Of a DNA stretch of 64,000 nt, positions 1-8,604 are shown piece after piece; the stretch's first letter is position 1; every line of letters begins with the position of its first letter. The notes beneath the pieces are model-generated. The model saw nothing but the letters and a program-made list of their open reading frames with translations. It did not search any database and was not told the DNA's origin. This stretch comes from Chryseobacterium indologenes (GTDB lineage: Bacteria; Bacteroidota; Bacteroidia; Flavobacteriales; Weeksellaceae): the NCBI RefSeq assembly GCF_001295265.1, contig NZ_LJOD01000006.1:62001-126000 (forward strand). Direction: 5' to 3'. Both the position numbers and the translations under genes were made by a program.

Positions 1-1
1 G

Positions 2-2164
2 AAAACAGTTGATCAGAAGGTTTCAGAACTCCTGTCCAAAATGAGCCTGGAGGAAAAGGTAGGGCAGCTGGTACAGTACAGCGGATTTGAATATGCTACA
101 GGCCCGCAGAACTCTAATTCTGCAACGGTTTTAGAAGAAATTAAAAAAGGAAGGGTAGGATCTATGCTTAATGTGGCAGGAGCTGAAGAGACCAGGGCTT
201 TTCAGAAGCTTGCTTTACAGTCCGGGCTGAAAATTCCTTTACTGTTCGGGCAGGATGTTATCCACGGATATAGAACCACTTTTCCGGTTAATCTCGGACA
301 GGCTGCCAGCTGGGACCTCGGGCTTATTGAAAAATCGGAAAGAATTGCCGCAACAGAAGCTTCTGCATACGGAATACACTGGACTTTCGCCCCGATGGTA
401 GATATTGCCAGAGATCCAAGATGGGGAAGGGTAATGGAAGGTTCCGGAGAAGATACTTATCTGGGCACGCAGATCGGGCTCGCAAGAATCAGAGGCTTTC
501 AGGGAAAAGGATTGGGAAGCCTTGATGCTGTGATGGCCTGTGCCAAACACTTTGCAGCATATGGTGCAGCAGTGGGAGGGAGAGACTATAATTCTGTGGA
601 TATGAGCTTAAGACAGCTTCACGAAACCTATCTGCCTCCTTTCAAAGCGGCTGCAGATGCCGGTGCAGCTACTTTTATGAATTCTTTTAATGACATCAAC
701 GGAATTCCGGCAACGGCCAACTCATATATTCTCAGAGATCTTTTAAAAGGAAGATGGAATTATAAAGGGTTTGTGGTCTCAGACTGGGGTAGCATAGGGG
801 AAATGATTCCCCATGGTTATGCCAAAGATGCGGGAGAAGCGGCTGAAAGAGCCATTGAAGCGGGAAGTGATATGGACATGGAAAGCCGTATGTATATGGC
901 AGAACTTCCCAAACTGGTAAAAGACGGAAAGGTAGAAATTAAGCTGATAGATGATGCTGCCGGCAGAATCCTGAAAAAGAAATTTGAAATGGGACTTTTT
1001 GAGGATCCCTACAGATTCAGCAGTGAAGAAAGACAAAAAGAGCAGACTCATAATACGGAACACCGGAAATTCGGAAGAGAGTTTGGTTCAAAAAGTATTG
1101 TACTGCTTAAAAATCAGGGAAATATATTACCTCTTTCAAAATCAGTAAAAACAGTTGCCCTGATTGGTCCTTTCGGGAAAGAAACAGTAGCTAATCACGG
1201 ATTCTGGTCAATTGCTTTTAAAGATGACCAGCAGAGAATTGTCTCCCAGTTTGACGGAATTAAAGGCCAGCTGGATAAAAACTCCACTTTATTATATGCA
1301 AAAGGCTGCAATGTAGATGACAATGACAGATCCATGTTTGCTGAAGCTGTTGAAACGGCAAAAAAAGCCGATGTAGTGATTATGACACTGGGAGAAGGGC
1401 ACGCGATGAGTGGAGAAGCAAAAAGCAGGAGCAGTATCGGGTTTACAGGAGTTCAGGAAGACCTTTTAAAAGAAATAGCAAAAACAGGAAAGCCCATTGT
1501 TCTGATGATTAATGCCGGAAGACCCCTGATCTTTAACTGGGCAGCTGATCATATTCCGGCCATCATGTATACCTGGTGGCTCGGTACGGAAGCCGGGAAT
1601 TCTATTGCTGATGTCCTGTTCGGGACCGTAAACCCCGGAGGAAAACTGCCGATGAGCTTTCCAAGAACGGAAGGGCAGATTCCGGTTTACTACAACCATT
1701 ACAATACGGGAAGACCTGCCAAAAACAATACAGACCGGAATTATGTTTCGGCCTATATTGACCTTGATAATGATCCTAAATTCCCTTTTGGCTACGGCCT
1801 TAGTTATACTGAATTTAAGTATTCCGATATGAACCTGAGCTCCACAGCTTTGAAAGGAAATCAGACTTTAACGGTTAGCGTTACCGTTTCCAATACCGGA
1901 AAACATGATGGAGAGGAGGTTGTACAGCTCTATGTGAGAGATTTATTCGGAAAGGTAGTAAGACCCGTGAAAGAGCTGAAAGATTTTCAGAAAGTACTGA
2001 TCAGAAAAGGTGAAAGTAAGGCCATAACCTTTAAGCTGACGCCGGAAAATCTTAAATTCTTTGATAATGATCTGAATTATGACTGGGAAAGTGGAGAGTT
2101 TGACATTATGGTAGGTACCAGCTCCCAAAATGTTCAGACCAAAAGAATCAGCTGGATCAAATAA
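2..2164 (+). CDS. bglX: Beta-glucosidase, glycoside hydrolase family 3 (5' end outside window)
   Basis: Hydrolyses terminal beta-linked glucose from oligosaccharides, normally in the periplasm. The frame is open to the left edge, so the start codon and any signal peptide are missing; the ATG at 41 is internal (MSLEEKVGQLVQ is a usual early GH3 motif). The GH3 N-terminal barrel shows QDVIHGYRTTFP, ACAKHFAAYGA and the nucleophile motif VVSDWGS. The second alpha/beta domain begins near VLLKNQGNILPLS, and a C-terminal fibronectin-III-like domain carries FPFGYGLSYTEF and GEEVVQLYVRD. The neighbouring GH30 enzyme suggests joint breakdown of a beta-glucan. The family is certain; the exact substrate is not. 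Confidence 0.95.
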   Translation, partial: KTVDQKVSELLSKMSLEEKVGQLVQYSGFEYATGPQNSNSATVLEEIKKGRVGSMLNVAGAEETRAFQKLALQSGLKIPLLFGQDVIHGYRTTFPVNLGQAASWDLGLIEKSERIAATEASAYGIHWTFAPMVDIARDPRWGRVMEGSGEDTYLGTQIGLARIRGFQGKGLGSLDAVMACAKHFAAYGAAVGGRDYNSVDMSLRQLHETYLPPFKAAADAGAATFMNSFNDINGIPATANSYILRDLLKGRWNYKGFVVSDWGSIGEMIPHGYAKDAGEAAERAIEAGSDMDMESRMYMAELPKLVKDGKVEIKLIDDAAGRILKKKFEMGLFEDPYRFSSEERQKEQTHNTEHRKFGREFGSKSIVLLKNQGNILPLSKSVKTVALIGPFGKETVANHGFWSIAFKDDQQRIVSQFDGIKGQLDKNSTLLYAKGCNVDDNDRSMFAEAVETAKKADVVIMTLGEGHAMSGEAKSRSSIGFTGVQEDLLKEIAKTGKPIVLMINAGRPLIFNWAADHIPAIMYTWWLGTEAGNSIADVLFGTVNPGGKLPMSFPRTEGQIPVYYNHYNTGRPAKNNTDRNYVSAYIDLDNDPKFPFGYGLSYTEFKYSDMNLSSTALKGNQTLTVSVTVSNTGKHDGEEVVQLYVRDLFGKVVRPVKELKDFQKVLIRKGESKAITFKLTPENLKFFDNDLNYDWESGEFDIMVGTSSQNVQTKRISWIK

Positions 2165-2284
2165 AAATGAGATATTTGCCGGCAATTTTCAGCCTTGCAA
2201 TAAAAGGAAGAATTAGGTTTCTGCCTATCAGGTAAATTAAAAATAATGAAGCGAGGGCGTATTCGTCCAAAAAGAGAGAAAGAT

Positions 2285-3724
2285 ATGAAAAAACTAATCG
2301 TAAGCTGTCTGGCAGCGGGAGCTGTTTTGAATGTGAATGCACAAAACTACTGGAAGAAAAATGCAGGGAAAACGGCCAGGGTTATCCTTACCAATTCCAA
2401 AACCGGCGAAAAAATGGCAGACAAAGGAGCCGTGAAATTTGAAAAATTCGGGCAGCCCAAAGAAACAGATGCCTGTATTTTTGTAGATCCTGATTTCAGA
2501 TACCAAAAGCTGATCGGGATAGGAGGAGCTGTTACAGATGCTTCTGCAGAAACATTTTACAAAATGCCTAAGGATAAGCAGAAAGAAATTATTGATGCTT
2601 ATTTCGGGAAAAACGGTTTAGGATATACCGTAGTCCGTACAAATATGAATTCCTGTGATTTTTCAAGTGATTCTTATACGTATGTAGCGGATAATGATAC
2701 TTCGTTGAGGTCATTCAGTATTGCACATGATGAAAAATATAAGATCCCTATGATTAAGGAAGCCCAGAAGGCAATAGGGAAAGATTTTACATTTTATTTT
2801 TCCCCCTGGAGCCCCCCGGCATGGATGAAGTCTAACAAAAGTCTTTTCAAAGGAGGAAGACTTGAAAACCAGTATTATCAGACCTGGGCAGATTATTACA
2901 TTAAATTCATCAAAGAATATGAAAAAAGAGGAATTAATATCTGGGGACTGACGATTCAGAATGAGCCAATGGCCACTCAAACCTGGGAATCTTGCATTTA
3001 TTCAGCGGAAGAAGAAGGAGATTTTCTTAAAAATAATTTAGGACCCACACTCTGGAAAAATGGCTATAAGGATAAAAAAGTAATGATCTGGGATCATAAC
3101 AGGGATCTGATCTACCAGAGGGCAACGACTACATTAAGTGATCCGGAAACTTCAAAATATGCTCACGGAATCGGGTACCACTGGTATGAAACCTGGAACA
3201 ACAAAACACAGCTGTTTGATAATTTAGCAGAAACCCAGAGAGCTTTTCCGGATAAATTCCTTGCTTTTACGGAAGGCTGTAAGGAACAGTTCAGCATGAC
3301 AAGAATTTATGATGTAAGCCTGGGAGAGCTTTACGGAAGAAATATGCTGAATGATTTCAATAAAGGAACCGCTTTATGGACAGACTGGAATGTTCTTCTT
3401 GATGAAACAGGAGGCCCGAACCATGTCGGAAACTTCTGCTTTGCACCGATTATTGCTGATACCAAAACAGGAGAGGTGCATTATACCTATGAATATTATT
3501 ATGTAGGACACGTTTCAAAATTCATTAAGCCCAAGGCTCAGAGAATCGGAAGTTCTTCCAACAGGGCTGCTCTTACTTCAACTACTTTCATGAATGAAAA
3601 CGGGCAGCTGGTGACGGTAATTATGAATGATTCCGATAATGATATTGAAACCAATCTATGGATTGAAGGAATGTCTGCAAAATTATCTGCTCCTGCACAT
3701 TCTATACAGACCGTAATTATATAA
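2285..3724 (+). CDS. Secreted glycoside hydrolase family 30 (glucosylceramidase / beta-1,6-glucanase type)
   Basis: A retaining beta-glycosidase of clan GH-A. I chose the ATG at 2285 because it begins a clean signal peptide (MKKLIVSCLAAGAVLNVNAQ), whereas an upstream in-frame ATG at 2246 would put a basic, non-hydrophobic stretch before it. Visible features are GIGGAVTDASAETFY, SPWSPPAWMK, the acid/base motif TIQNEPMA and the nucleophile glutamate in AFTEGCKEQ. The C-terminal beta domain ends with LSAPAHSIQTVII. It lies about 120 bases after the GH3 gene on the same strand, so co-transcription is likely. GH3 plus GH30 is a known pairing in beta-1,3/1,6-glucan loci of Bacteroidota; substrate assignment is inference. 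Confidence 0.93.
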   Translation: MKKLIVSCLAAGAVLNVNAQNYWKKNAGKTARVILTNSKTGEKMADKGAVKFEKFGQPKETDACIFVDPDFRYQKLIGIGGAVTDASAETFYKMPKDKQKEIIDAYFGKNGLGYTVVRTNMNSCDFSSDSYTYVADNDTSLRSFSIAHDEKYKIPMIKEAQKAIGKDFTFYFSPWSPPAWMKSNKSLFKGGRLENQYYQTWADYYIKFIKEYEKRGINIWGLTIQNEPMATQTWESCIYSAEEEGDFLKNNLGPTLWKNGYKDKKVMIWDHNRDLIYQRATTTLSDPETSKYAHGIGYHWYETWNNKTQLFDNLAETQRAFPDKFLAFTEGCKEQFSMTRIYDVSLGELYGRNMLNDFNKGTALWTDWNVLLDETGGPNHVGNFCFAPIIADTKTGEVHYTYEYYYVGHVSKFIKPKAQRIGSSSNRAALTSTTFMNENGQLVTVIMNDSDNDIETNLWIEGMSAKLSAPAHSIQTVII

Positions 3725-3748
3725 ACTTCATATTAATTATTTTTTATA

Positions 3749-3778
3749 AAGGCTGGCTTTTTTTAGTCAGTCTTTTTT
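3749..3778 (+). terminator. Rho-independent terminator after GH30
   Basis: A ten-base stem (AAGGCTGGCT with AGTCAGTCTT, two G-U pairs) closes a T-rich loop and is followed by a run of T. It ends the glycosidase transcription unit. Confidence 0.75.
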
Positions 3779-3834
3779 ATGGTGAATCTAACTTTTGGAA
3801 TGTTTTCCCTGAATTAAGGCGTCCTGTAAAAAAT

Positions 3835-3863
3835 AAGAGGTTATCTTCAACAGATAACCTCTT
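3835..3863. terminator. Bidirectional terminator between GH30 and fabI
   Basis: A perfect 12-base inverted repeat (AAGAGGTTATCT / AGATAACCTCTT) with a five-base loop sits just past the stop codon of fabI, which is on the minus strand, and also backs up the GH30 terminator. A- and T-rich flanks lie on both sides. Confidence 0.85.
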
Positions 3864-3887
3864 TATTTTAAAAATATGAATGACGGA

Positions 3888-4700
3888 TTAGCCTTCAATA
3901 TTATATTTACTGATTACTTTCTGAGTTACCCCTGAACTGCTGAAACCTCCATCATGGAAAAGGTTCTGCATTGTTACTTTTCTGGTAAGATCGGAGAAAA
4001 GGGTAACACAATAGTCTGCACATTCAAGAGCGGTAGCATTTCCTAGCGGAGACATGTCTTCTGCATATCCCAGGAATCCTCCGAAACCTTTCACGCCACT
4101 TCCTGCGGTAGTCATTGTAGGAGACTGAGAAACTGTATTTACCCGTACTTTTCTTTCACCCCAATAGTTTCCGAAAGTTCTTGCAATACTTTCAAGATAC
4201 GCTTTATTATCAGACATATCGTTGTAATCCGGGAACGTTCTCTGAGCAGCAATATAGGTAAGCGCTAAAATGCTTCCCCATTCGTTCATACAGTCTTTTT
4301 CCCAGGCCACACGCATTACTTTGTGGAAAGAAACAGCGGAAACGTCCCATCCTTTTTCCAACCAGTCGTAATTCATTTCTGTATAGTGTTTTCCTTTTCT
4401 TACATTCACGGACATTCCGATAGAATGAAGAATGAAATCTATTTTACCAAATTTAGCAACAGCGGCATCAAAAAGTTTTTCAAGATCTTCTATAGAAGTG
4501 GCATCTGCGCCAATTACTTCAGATCCTGTTTTTTCAGCTAAAGCATTCAATTCTCCCATTCTCATAGCGATAGGAGCATTAGAAAGGATAAATTCAGCTC
4601 CTTCTTCATGACATCTTTCAGCAACTTTCCATGCGATAGATTGTTCATTAAGGGCACCAAAAATAATTCCCTTTTTGCCTTTAAGTAAACCGTATGACAT
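3888..4700 (-). CDS. fabI: Enoyl-[acyl-carrier-protein] reductase (NADH)
   Basis: Catalyses the last reductive step of each fatty-acid elongation round in type II fatty-acid synthesis, in the cytosol. The 270-residue length is normal for FabI. The N-terminal divergent nucleotide-binding loop (FGALNEQSIAW) and the catalytic Tyr-x2-Met-x3-Lys arrangement (YNDMSDNK, about residues 159-166) identify FabI rather than an ordinary SDR. SQSPTMTTAGSGVKGF forms the substrate-binding loop. It stands alone on the minus strand with its own -7 promoter 25 bases upstream and a strong terminator downstream. Confidence 0.97.
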   Translation of the reverse strand: MSYGLLKGKKGIIFGALNEQSIAWKVAERCHEEGAEFILSNAPIAMRMGELNALAEKTGSEVIGADATSIEDLEKLFDAAVAKFGKIDFILHSIGMSVNVRKGKHYTEMNYDWLEKGWDVSAVSFHKVMRVAWEKDCMNEWGSILALTYIAAQRTFPDYNDMSDNKAYLESIARTFGNYWGERKVRVNTVSQSPTMTTAGSGVKGFGGFLGYAEDMSPLGNATALECADYCVTLFSDLTRKVTMQNLFHDGGFSSSGVTQKVISKYNIEG

Positions 4701-4724
4701 AATTCTTTAATGTTTATTTTACTA

Positions 4725-4732
4725 CAAATGTA
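4725..4732 (-). promoter_or_regulatory. fabI: -7 promoter element of fabI
   Basis: The minus strand reads TACATTTG, matching TAnnTTTG of the Bacteroidota primary sigma factor, 25 bases before the fabI ATG. No clear -33 TTG was seen. Confidence 0.6.
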
Positions 4733-4761
4733 GCAATAATTTGTGTTTGCGGCATAATAAA

Positions 4762-4791
4762 AATGGAGCCTTATCAATTTAAGACTCCATT
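4762..4791 (-). terminator. Terminator of the LEA-like gene
   Basis: Inverted arms AATGGAG and CTCCATT, extended by CTTA/TAAG after one mismatch, form a stem just past the stop codon of the minus-strand gene at 4821 and upstream of fabI. Confidence 0.75.
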
Positions 4792-4820
4792 TTCTTGAAA
4801 ATATTTATATGACTGAAATT

Positions 4821-5120
4821 TTAATTGGTTTTCTTGTTCCATTCGGCTTTTACATCTTCAGCTGCATCTTTGGTTTTCTCCCATGCATCATTGGCTTTAT
4901 CTTTAATATCATCCCATGCATCAGAAACATTATTTTTCACCCTGTCTAACCAGTCTTCCTGTCGGGCCTCTTCATCATTTTGTCTTTTTTCATTGATATA
5001 CTCTTTTGCCTTGTCTGCCAGTTCCTCAATTTTCCATTTTGCTTTATCTGCTGCATTTTTTATTGAGTTTTCTGTGTTGTTTACTGCATCTTCCGCTTTG
5101 TTGTATTCTGAATTGTTCAT
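4821..5120 (-). CDS. Small charged helical protein, LEA/YtxH-like
   Basis: A 99-residue, very hydrophilic protein with no signal peptide, rich in Ala, Lys, Asp, Glu and Asn. It has imperfect 11-residue-like amphipathic repeats such as AWDDIKDKANDAWEKTKDAA. I chose the ATG at 5120 (MNNSEYNKAEDAV); a longer frame to 5165 would add an unlikely hydrophobic lead. The composition resembles LEA-like, YtxH or CsbD-type stress proteins, which stay disordered until desiccation or membrane contact. This is a composition-based inference, not a family match. It is monocistronic with its own terminator. Confidence 0.75.
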   Translation of the reverse strand: MNNSEYNKAEDAVNNTENSIKNAADKAKWKIEELADKAKEYINEKRQNDEEARQEDWLDRVKNNVSDAWDDIKDKANDAWEKTKDAAEDVKAEWNKKTN

Positions 5121-5265
5121 AATATAAAATATTTTGTTGTGTAACCATAAATAAACAATAACCATTCCTAAAATCCGGAGCCATTGTTAAACTTTTCATA
5201 ATCTTTTGTTATTCTTTTCTAAATCAGCTGTACCTTTAATATTAATATATAATAAATGAAAGCTT

Positions 5266-5823
5266 ATGGAAAAGATACGCTGCGGATGGTGTGAGAAGGA
5301 TGACCTCTACCGCAAATACCACGATGAGGAATGGGGAAGGCCTGTTTTTGATGACAGGACTATTTTTGAATTTCTCGTTCTTGAAAGTTTTCAGGCCGGA
5401 TTGAGCTGGTATACGATTCTTTCTAAACGTGAGAATTTCAGGAAGGCATTTGATAATTTTGATTACCGGAAAATCGCTGGGTATTCCGATGCAAAAACAG
5501 AGGGACTCATGCAGGATCCGGGCATTATACGGAACAGGCTTAAAATAAAAGCTACGGTAAATAATGCACAGCGTTTTATGGAAGTACAGGAAGAATTCGG
5601 AAGCTTTTCTGAGTATATCTGGGCTTTTGTCGGAGGAAAACCGTTAGATAATATGCCTGAAACTCTGTCTGATATTCCAGCTGTAACAGAGGTTTCGGAT
5701 GCTTTGGCAAAAGATCTTAAAAAGAGAGGGTTTAAGTTTATGGGATCAACAGTGGTTTATGCCCATATGCAGGCTACCGGAATGGTGAATGATCATCTTA
5801 AAAACTGTTTCATCAGATGGTGA
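5266..5823 (+). CDS. tag: DNA-3-methyladenine glycosylase I
   Basis: Removes 3-methyladenine from alkylated DNA, starting base-excision repair. The 185-residue length is normal. The N-terminal zinc-binding pattern (RCGWCE, then YHDEEWGRP) and the C-terminal partner (VNDHLKNCF) give the expected Cys/His ligands; LESFQAGLSWYTIL holds the base-recognition Glu and the stacking Trp. The ATG at 5266 directly precedes the conserved Cys. It appears to be a single-gene unit. Confidence 0.96.
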   Translation: MEKIRCGWCEKDDLYRKYHDEEWGRPVFDDRTIFEFLVLESFQAGLSWYTILSKRENFRKAFDNFDYRKIAGYSDAKTEGLMQDPGIIRNRLKIKATVNNAQRFMEVQEEFGSFSEYIWAFVGGKPLDNMPETLSDIPAVTEVSDALAKDLKKRGFKFMGSTVVYAHMQATGMVNDHLKNCFIRW

Positions 5824-6049
5824 TAAATTTTATTTTATTCAAATTTTAGTGACGTTTTTTAATAATAATACAATTTTATTTTAAGTTTTTTTAAGTTTGA
5901 CAGTCCTTTTAGTGCATTTTTGATGGGTTTTTAAGGTATTTTAAACCATGGAATGTTTCATTTATTAGTGATTAACTGTTGTTTTTGTCACTGTTGAGTG
6001 TATTTATTATTGAATTTTTAATTTTTTTAATGTTTTGTTGAAAAATTCG

Positions 6050-6057
6050 TATATTTG
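6050..6057 (+). promoter_or_regulatory. -7 promoter element of the YadA-head gene
   Basis: TATATTTG matches TAnnTTTG and lies 29 bases before the ATG at 6087, in an AT-rich intergenic region of about 260 bases. Confidence 0.6.
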
Positions 6058-6086
6058 CATCCTCAAAATAAACACCCAACAATAGA

Positions 6087-7469
6087 ATGATCAAAAAATG
6101 TAAACTTTCGCTTTCACTTATCTTTTTTCTATTCACTATTTTTTCATCGGCACAGGTGGGGATAGGGACTTCCAGCCCTGATCCTTCTGCCATGCTGCAG
6201 ATTAGTTCAAAGGATAAGGGAATGCTGCTGCCAAGTGTGGCGTTGGTTTCATTAACGGATCGTGTAACCATTCAGAACCCTGCTGAAGGGCTTATTGTGT
6301 GGAATAATGGTAATGGAGCCTTAACCGAAGCTGGTTTTTATTACTGGAATGCTGCAAAATGGAATATGCTTTCCACAACTTCCGGAAATAACGGAAACGG
6401 ATCGAACGGTGGAGGAGGAATTACACCTATGTCTGCCTGGAATAACTCAGCATCCAACAGTGGAAATTCAGGAGGAGCCAATACAAACCTTTCGCTGGGA
6501 ACCAATACTTCTGATGACCTTGTATTTAAAGTAAATTCCGTTTCAGTAGGGAGATTGGGGGTAAACAATTCGGTGAGCTTCGGAAGAAATGCCAATGCTT
6601 CCCAGAATGGTATTGCTTTAGGAAATTCCAGCAGTGCTTATCAGGGAATTGCGATTGGAACCAATACTTCGGTAACAGCTAATGAATCTGTGGCTTTGGG
6701 AGCCAACACAAAAATTTCAGGGTATCAGTCAACGGCAATAGGTTATAATGCAAAAGTTACGGTGAATGAAGCCACAGCAGTCGGAAATAATGCTGATGCA
6801 TCAGGGTTTCAGTCTGTTGCTGTGGGATATAATGCGAAAACGACAACCAATGATGCTACTGCTCTGGGAAAGAACTCAACAGCATCAGGGTACCAGTCAA
6901 CAGCAGTTGGATATAGTGCTAAAACAAGCTCTAACAGTGAAACGGCAGTAGGTTATAATTCGCAGACTAATAACCAGAACTCTACGGCAGTAGGATCAGG
7001 GGCTCAGGCATTAGGTCAATTTTCTACAGCAATAGGTTATGGGGCCTCTACTTCTCAGGCAAACGCCGTCATTATCGGAAATGGGAATGCCAATGTGGGA
7101 ATTGGGACAGGAACGCCTAATACATCTGCAAAGCTGGATGTTAACGGATTGTATAAGATGGGAGAAAAGGGAAGTGTGCAGAAAAACCAGATCACTTTTG
7201 AAGCGTGGCCTTCAGTTTCAGTGAACAATCTTCCGACAGGAAAAACTGTAACAATGGAAATACCGGTTCCTGCCAATCTGCAGCCTGGTTCTACAAGAGC
7301 AGCGATAGTAGTTTCTCCAGCCGGAGATTTTGCCGGAAACACTTCTTTTTCAATTTCAAATCCAAGAATGACCTCTGTTTCAAGTATTACCATCAACCTT
7401 ACGAATGTTTCAGGAAATCCGGAAAGCCTTTACTCTACGCATTTTTATGTGATGATTAATGAGTTTTAA
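6087..7469 (+). CDS. Secreted protein with YadA-like head repeats
   Basis: A 460-residue exported protein: signal peptide to about residue 22 (FFLFTIFSSAQ), then a Bacteroidota surface-protein lead-in (VGIGTSSPDPSAMLQISS, GLIVWNNG..., FYYWNAAKWNML), then a Gly/Asn linker. Residues of roughly 160-330 are 14-residue repeats of the type ATAVGYNAKxxxN, the trimeric left-handed roll of YadA/Hia adhesin heads. The last 100 residues form another domain without a YadA beta-barrel anchor and without an obvious T9SS sorting domain. How it is held at the surface is unclear. A role in adhesion is inferred from the fold only. Confidence 0.85.
   Translation: MIKKCKLSLSLIFFLFTIFSSAQVGIGTSSPDPSAMLQISSKDKGMLLPSVALVSLTDRVTIQNPAEGLIVWNNGNGALTEAGFYYWNAAKWNMLSTTSGNNGNGSNGGGGITPMSAWNNSASNSGNSGGANTNLSLGTNTSDDLVFKVNSVSVGRLGVNNSVSFGRNANASQNGIALGNSSSAYQGIAIGTNTSVTANESVALGANTKISGYQSTAIGYNAKVTVNEATAVGNNADASGFQSVAVGYNAKTTTNDATALGKNSTASGYQSTAVGYSAKTSSNSETAVGYNSQTNNQNSTAVGSGAQALGQFSTAIGYGASTSQANAVIIGNGNANVGIGTGTPNTSAKLDVNGLYKMGEKGSVQKNQITFEAWPSVSVNNLPTGKTVTMEIPVPANLQPGSTRAAIVVSPAGDFAGNTSFSISNPRMTSVSSITINLTNVSGNPESLYSTHFYVMINEF
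6570..7080 (+). repeat. Coding tandem repeats for the YadA-head domain
   Basis: Degenerate 42-base coding repeats giving alternating blocks such as SGYQSTAVGYN and TNDATALGKN. The repeat is clear at the protein level and diverged at the DNA level, so it is old rather than recently amplified. Confidence 0.8.
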
Positions 7470-7516
7470 GGATGGAGTAATATTATACAGCAAGTTCTGA
7501 AATCCTGTCTTAATTG

Positions 7517-8413
7517 TTAATCTTCGTCCAGCAAAGAAAAATTACGGCCGGGTTTCTTTCTTTCCTTTTCATATTCTTCCCATTCTGTCTGGGTATATCG
7601 TTTTCCTTCAAATATCCTGAAGCAGCCGTCTTTGTAGCTGTCAAAATCGGTATCAACTGTATAATCTATTTCTTCAAACAGATCCTGTTCACCTTTAAGG
7701 ATGTAATTCAGTTTAATGTGCTTTATTACATTGGTAATAGTCTCCAGTTTTATTTCTATTTTAGATTTAATGGTAAAATCCCGTGAAATGTGGTAATCTT
7801 TAGCTTTGTTACGAAAGCTCTGATTTAACAGCAGCCCGTCCAGATGCTCTTCTTTAAGGTTGATCCATCCTTCAAGATGGGTTTCTTTTTCGTCCGAACA
7901 CCTGCATAAGAATGTAGTTTCCATAGGAATATCCAATGGTATAGATAAAAAATCCAGTCCCCTGTAGTGTTCATTTTCAGTATACATTCCCTTTTCATTG
8001 AGAAAAAACGGCAGATATACTCCATTTGAAAGGATATCGTATTCCATTCCCAGTGGTGTATTAAAGTATAGTTTTTCAACAATAAGCAATAAGGCCCTAT
8101 TGTTTGCACTTCTGTGCTTGTCCCGGTATCGGTTCCATTGAGGCTTAAAATTTTTTTTATCTTTAATAGCCGCAAGGTTGAGTTTTCGGTTATAGTGAAT
8201 AGCAACAGGGCTGAAGATTAACGGATCTTTGGTAATATTACTGCTGTATTCAAGGTTTTTGAATGTAAATATAGATTCATCCTGGTCAGCTTTTTCTTTT
8301 AATAAAGTAAACCTACCCGATGAATTAATGTTTAAGAGTGATTTTCCTTTATAGGAGCTGTTTTTTTTAAAAGAGAACCTATATTCAACAGGTTCTGATT
8401 GTTCATCAAGCAT
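7517..8413 (-). CDS. Unknown cytoplasmic protein in the VgrG module
   Basis: I do not recognise this 298-residue protein. It has no signal peptide or membrane segment and is rich in Lys, Glu, aromatic residues and predicted beta strands; the C-terminus is acidic and charged (EWEEYEKERKKPGR, then SLLDED). It is the last gene of the minus-strand run that begins with vgrG. Position suggests an accessory role such as immunity, adaptor or chaperone for the candidate effector, but nothing in the sequence proves this. The ATG at 8413 is the only plausible start. Confidence 0.7.
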   Translation of the reverse strand: MLDEQSEPVEYRFSFKKNSSYKGKSLLNINSSGRFTLLKEKADQDESIFTFKNLEYSSNITKDPLIFSPVAIHYNRKLNLAAIKDKKNFKPQWNRYRDKHRSANNRALLLIVEKLYFNTPLGMEYDILSNGVYLPFFLNEKGMYTENEHYRGLDFLSIPLDIPMETTFLCRCSDEKETHLEGWINLKEEHLDGLLLNQSFRNKAKDYHISRDFTIKSKIEIKLETITNVIKHIKLNYILKGEQDLFEEIDYTVDTDFDSYKDGCFRIFEGKRYTQTEWEEYEKERKKPGRNFSLLDED

Positions 8414-8604
8414 GGTATTTTATTTTTCTCCGATGTGTTGTTTTCATTTCTTTTTATCCGGATGCTATTCAGCTGCCTGACTTCCTTTTTATCTGAAAAA
8501 TAATCATGGGGATCACAACTATGCAGCAGATATTGATGGTTCTTCTTCTATGAATTTCAGATCTGTTCTGATTTTAGAGGTCATTAAAATTAAATTCTTT
8601 GACC

